In this document: positions 4,227 to 6,117 of the stretch, piece by piece
How the letters are laid out: every line of letters begins with the position of its first letter
Position numbering within the stretch: the stretch's first letter is position 1
Source of the DNA: Betaproteobacteria bacterium
GTDB taxonomy: Bacteria > Pseudomonadota > Gammaproteobacteria > Burkholderiales > Burkholderiaceae_C
Reading direction: 5' to 3'
Assembly: GCA_009923345.1 (NCBI GenBank)
Contig: RFTR01000121.1
Span: 1-6,117 of the forward strand
DNA: 6,117 nt
Program-made: the position numbers and the translations under genes
The notes under the pieces: generated by a model
Databases searched by the model: none
What the model was told of the DNA's origin: nothing
What the model saw: the letters and a program-made list of their open reading frames with translations, nothing else

Positions 4227-6117
4227 GACCTAGCGACTGCGCCACCCAATCCTGCACACTAGCCAGCGCCTTAGGCAAACCAGAAGGATCCGTGCCACCC
4301 GCCATCGCCATATCAGCTTTGCCACCGCCTTTGCCACCAACTTGCTGCGCCACAAAATTCACCAACTCGCCTGCTTTGACTTTGCCCACGGTGTCGGCCG
4401 TGACGCCTGCAGCGATTTGCACTTTGTCGCCGTCTACGGCGGCCAACACAATGACTGCGGTTTTGAGTTTGTCTTTTAACTTGTCCATGGTGTCGCGCAG
4501 TGTTTTGGCGTCTGCACCCTCTAGCGTGGCGGCCAACACTTTGACGCCTTTCACATCCAAGGCTTGGCCCATCAAATCGTCGCCTTGGCTCGAAGCCAAT
4601 TTACCCTTAAGTGCGGAGACTTCTTTTTCTAAAGCTTTGACATGATCTAGTACTTGAGCGATGCGTGCGTTCAGCTCTGCGGTTGGAGCTTTCAATGCGC
4701 CAGCAGCTTGGGCAACCGAGTTTTCCAAAGACTGCAAATAAGTTAAAGCATTGCTGCCCGTGATGGCTTCGATACGGCGCACACCTGCAGCCACACCGCT
4801 CTCGCCCACTATCTTGAATAAACCAATATCGCCGGTGCGTTGCACATGGGTGCCACCGCACAGCTCGCGGCTGGATCCGATGTCGAGCACGCGCACGGTC
4901 TCACCGTACTTTTCGCCGAACAGCATCATGGCGCCTGTTTTTTGGGCAGATTCGATGTCCATCACGCGCGCTTGGGCTTGGGCATTGGCCAAGATTTCCG
5001 CGTTCACTTTGGCTTCGATCTGTGCGATTTCATCAGCCGTGACAGGCGCGTTGTGCGCGAAGTCAAAGCGCGTTTTGTCGGCGTCTACCAACGAGCCTTT
5101 TTGTTGCACGTGGGTGCCAAGCACTTCGCGTAAGGCTTTGTGCATCAGGTGGGTGGCAGAGTGGTTGCGCACGGTGGCTTCGCGAACCGCAATGTTGACT
5201 TGCGCCTGCACTTGGTCGCCTACGGTCAAGGTGCCTTGGATGTTGGTGCCATGGTGGGCAAACACATCGGCTTTGATTTTCTGGGTATCTGCCACTTCAA
5301 AAGTAGCAGAGCCACTTTTCAGCACACCTTGGTCGCCAACTTGTCCACCGCTTTCTGCGTAGAAAGGGGTGGTGTCCAAAACAACAGAACCAGTTTGACC
5401 TGTTTTGAGTTTGGCAACTGCAACACCATCTAGATACAAGGCAACCACTTTGGCGGCTGATCCCAGTGATTCATAACCTACAAAGGTGTTTCCAGAACCG
5501 TTGTATTCCAACGCTTTGTCCATCTTGAACTTGCCGGCGGCACGGGCTTGGTTTTTCTGCTTATCCATCGCGGCGTGGAAGCCTGCTTCGTCGACAGTCA
5601 CGCCACGCTCACGGCATACGTCGTTGGTTAAATCGAGCGGAAAGCCATAGGTGTCATGCAATTTGAAGGCAACTTCGCCGGATAATTTGTTGTTTTGAGC
5701 TTTGGAAGCATTTGCGTCGGAAGTAACGTTATCGCCCAAAGCCTCGTCCAAGATTTGCATACCAATTTCAAGCGTCTCGTAAAAACGCTCTTCTTCGACT
5801 TTCAAAATCGCTGCAATGCGGTCTGCTTGGGAAGCCAAACTCGGATAAGCCTTTCCCATCAGGGCCACGAGGTCAGGAATGAGTTTGTGGAAGAAAGGTT
5901 TTTTCTGGCCCAATTTGTAGCCATGGCGAATGGCGCGGCGCACGATGCGGCGTTGCACATAGCCACGGCCTTCATTGCTTGGCACCACACCGTCGCTCAC
6001 CAAAAACGCCGTCGCACGAATATGGTCGGCGATCACGCGCAAGGAACTGTTCTTCAAATCTTTGCAACCCGTCTCTCTGGCAGCGCCTTTGATCAAGGCA
6101 TCGAATAAATCGATTTC
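4222..6117 (-). CDS. alaS: Alanyl-tRNA synthetase (C-terminal 631 residues; N-terminus beyond right edge)
   Basis: AlaRS charges tRNA-Ala and hydrolyses mischarged Ser- and Gly-tRNA-Ala. The frame is open from the window edge (EIDLFDALIKGAARETG) to TAG 4224-4222. Compared with the roughly 875-residue family, about 240 N-terminal residues, holding most of the class II catalytic core, lie outside. Visible parts in order (window residue numbers): the end of the aminoacylation domain and the tRNA-recognition helices, including YVQRRIVRRAIRHG (nt 5920-5961); the editing domain with the zinc-binding HSATH (319-323, nt 5149-5163) and CGGTH (420-424, nt 4846-4860); a probable coiled coil at about 480-507; and the C-terminal DHHA1/C-Ala domain with its glycine-rich GGKGGGKADMAMAGG (nt 4294-4338). 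All editing-site metal ligands are present and there is no frameshift, so the gene looks functional. Promoter and regulation are outside the window. Confidence 0.97.
   Translation of the reverse strand, partial: EIDLFDALIKGAARETGCKDLKNSSLRVIADHIRATAFLVSDGVVPSNEGRGYVQRRIVRRAIRHGYKLGQKKPFFHKLIPDLVALMGKAYPSLASQADRIAAILKVEEERFYETLEIGMQILDEALGDNVTSDANASKAQNNKLSGEVAFKLHDTYGFPLDLTNDVCRERGVTVDEAGFHAAMDKQKNQARAAGKFKMDKALEYNGSGNTFVGYESLGSAAKVVALYLDGVAVAKLKTGQTGSVVLDTTPFYAESGGQVGDQGVLKSGSATFEVADTQKIKADVFAHHGTNIQGTLTVGDQVQAQVNIAVREATVRNHSATHLMHKALREVLGTHVQQKGSLVDADKTRFDFAHNAPVTADEIAQIEAKVNAEILANAQAQARVMDIESAQKTGAMMLFGEKYGETVRVLDIGSSRELCGGTHVQRTGDIGLFKIVGESGVAAGVRRIEAITGSNALTYLQSLENSVAQAAGALKAPTAELNARIAQVLDHVKALEKEVSALKGKLASSQGDDLMGQALDVKGVKVLAATLEGADAKTLRDTMDKLKDKLKTAVIVLAAVDGDKVQIAAGVTADTVGKVKAGELVNFVAQQVGGKGGGKADMAMAGGTDPSGLPKALASVQDWVAQSLGR

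Noticed and set aside
4751..5362. 203-codon open frame on the plus strand inside alaS
   Set aside because: It is antisense to the conserved AlaRS editing domain. The Ser/Trp/Pro-rich product is what the reverse complement of alaS codons yields, with no recognisable domain.

Overview
This window looks like ordinary chromosomal housekeeping DNA from a betaproteobacterium, most likely of the order Burkholderiales (Comamonadaceae-like). That placement is an inference from the protein sequences, the moderate-to-high GC content and the compact layout. No database search was possible. I see no mobile element, CRISPR array, rRNA or tRNA gene, phage gene or defence gene.

Layout, left to right. Positions 1-122 hold the N-terminal end of a pirin-family gene on the minus strand, which continues off the left edge. 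Positions 123-367 are a divergent intergenic region with no convincing gene. It contains two A7 runs, a good-looking minus-strand intrinsic terminator (291-320) and a pair of small inverted repeats near the pirin start. Four plus-strand genes follow with short gaps (18, 53 and 67 bases) and may form one transcription unit: an NAD(P)/FAD-dependent oxidoreductase of the renalase/COG3380 type (368-1438), gluQ (1457-2353), trmB (2407-3135) and an RluA-family pseudouridine synthase (3203-4201). The minus-strand alaS gene (4222 to beyond 6117, N-terminus outside the window) converges on this unit with only 20 bases between the stop codons.

The common theme is tRNA and RNA maturation. GluQ glutamylates queuosine in tRNA-Asp, TrmB makes m7G46 in tRNA, the RluA-family enzyme isomerises uridine in an RNA target that cannot be named from sequence, and AlaRS charges and proofreads tRNA-Ala. 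The flavoprotein and pirin have no evident link to that theme.

Nothing here amounts to a new biological system. The points worth a second look are modest: a minus-strand terminator with no minus-strand gene upstream of it, a 27-codon ORF with a good ribosome binding site that overlaps the end of gluQ and stops 9 bases before trmB (which has no Shine-Dalgarno of its own), a weak hairpin that contains the alaS stop codon in the convergent junction, and a pseudouridine synthase of uncertain target with a probable insertion.
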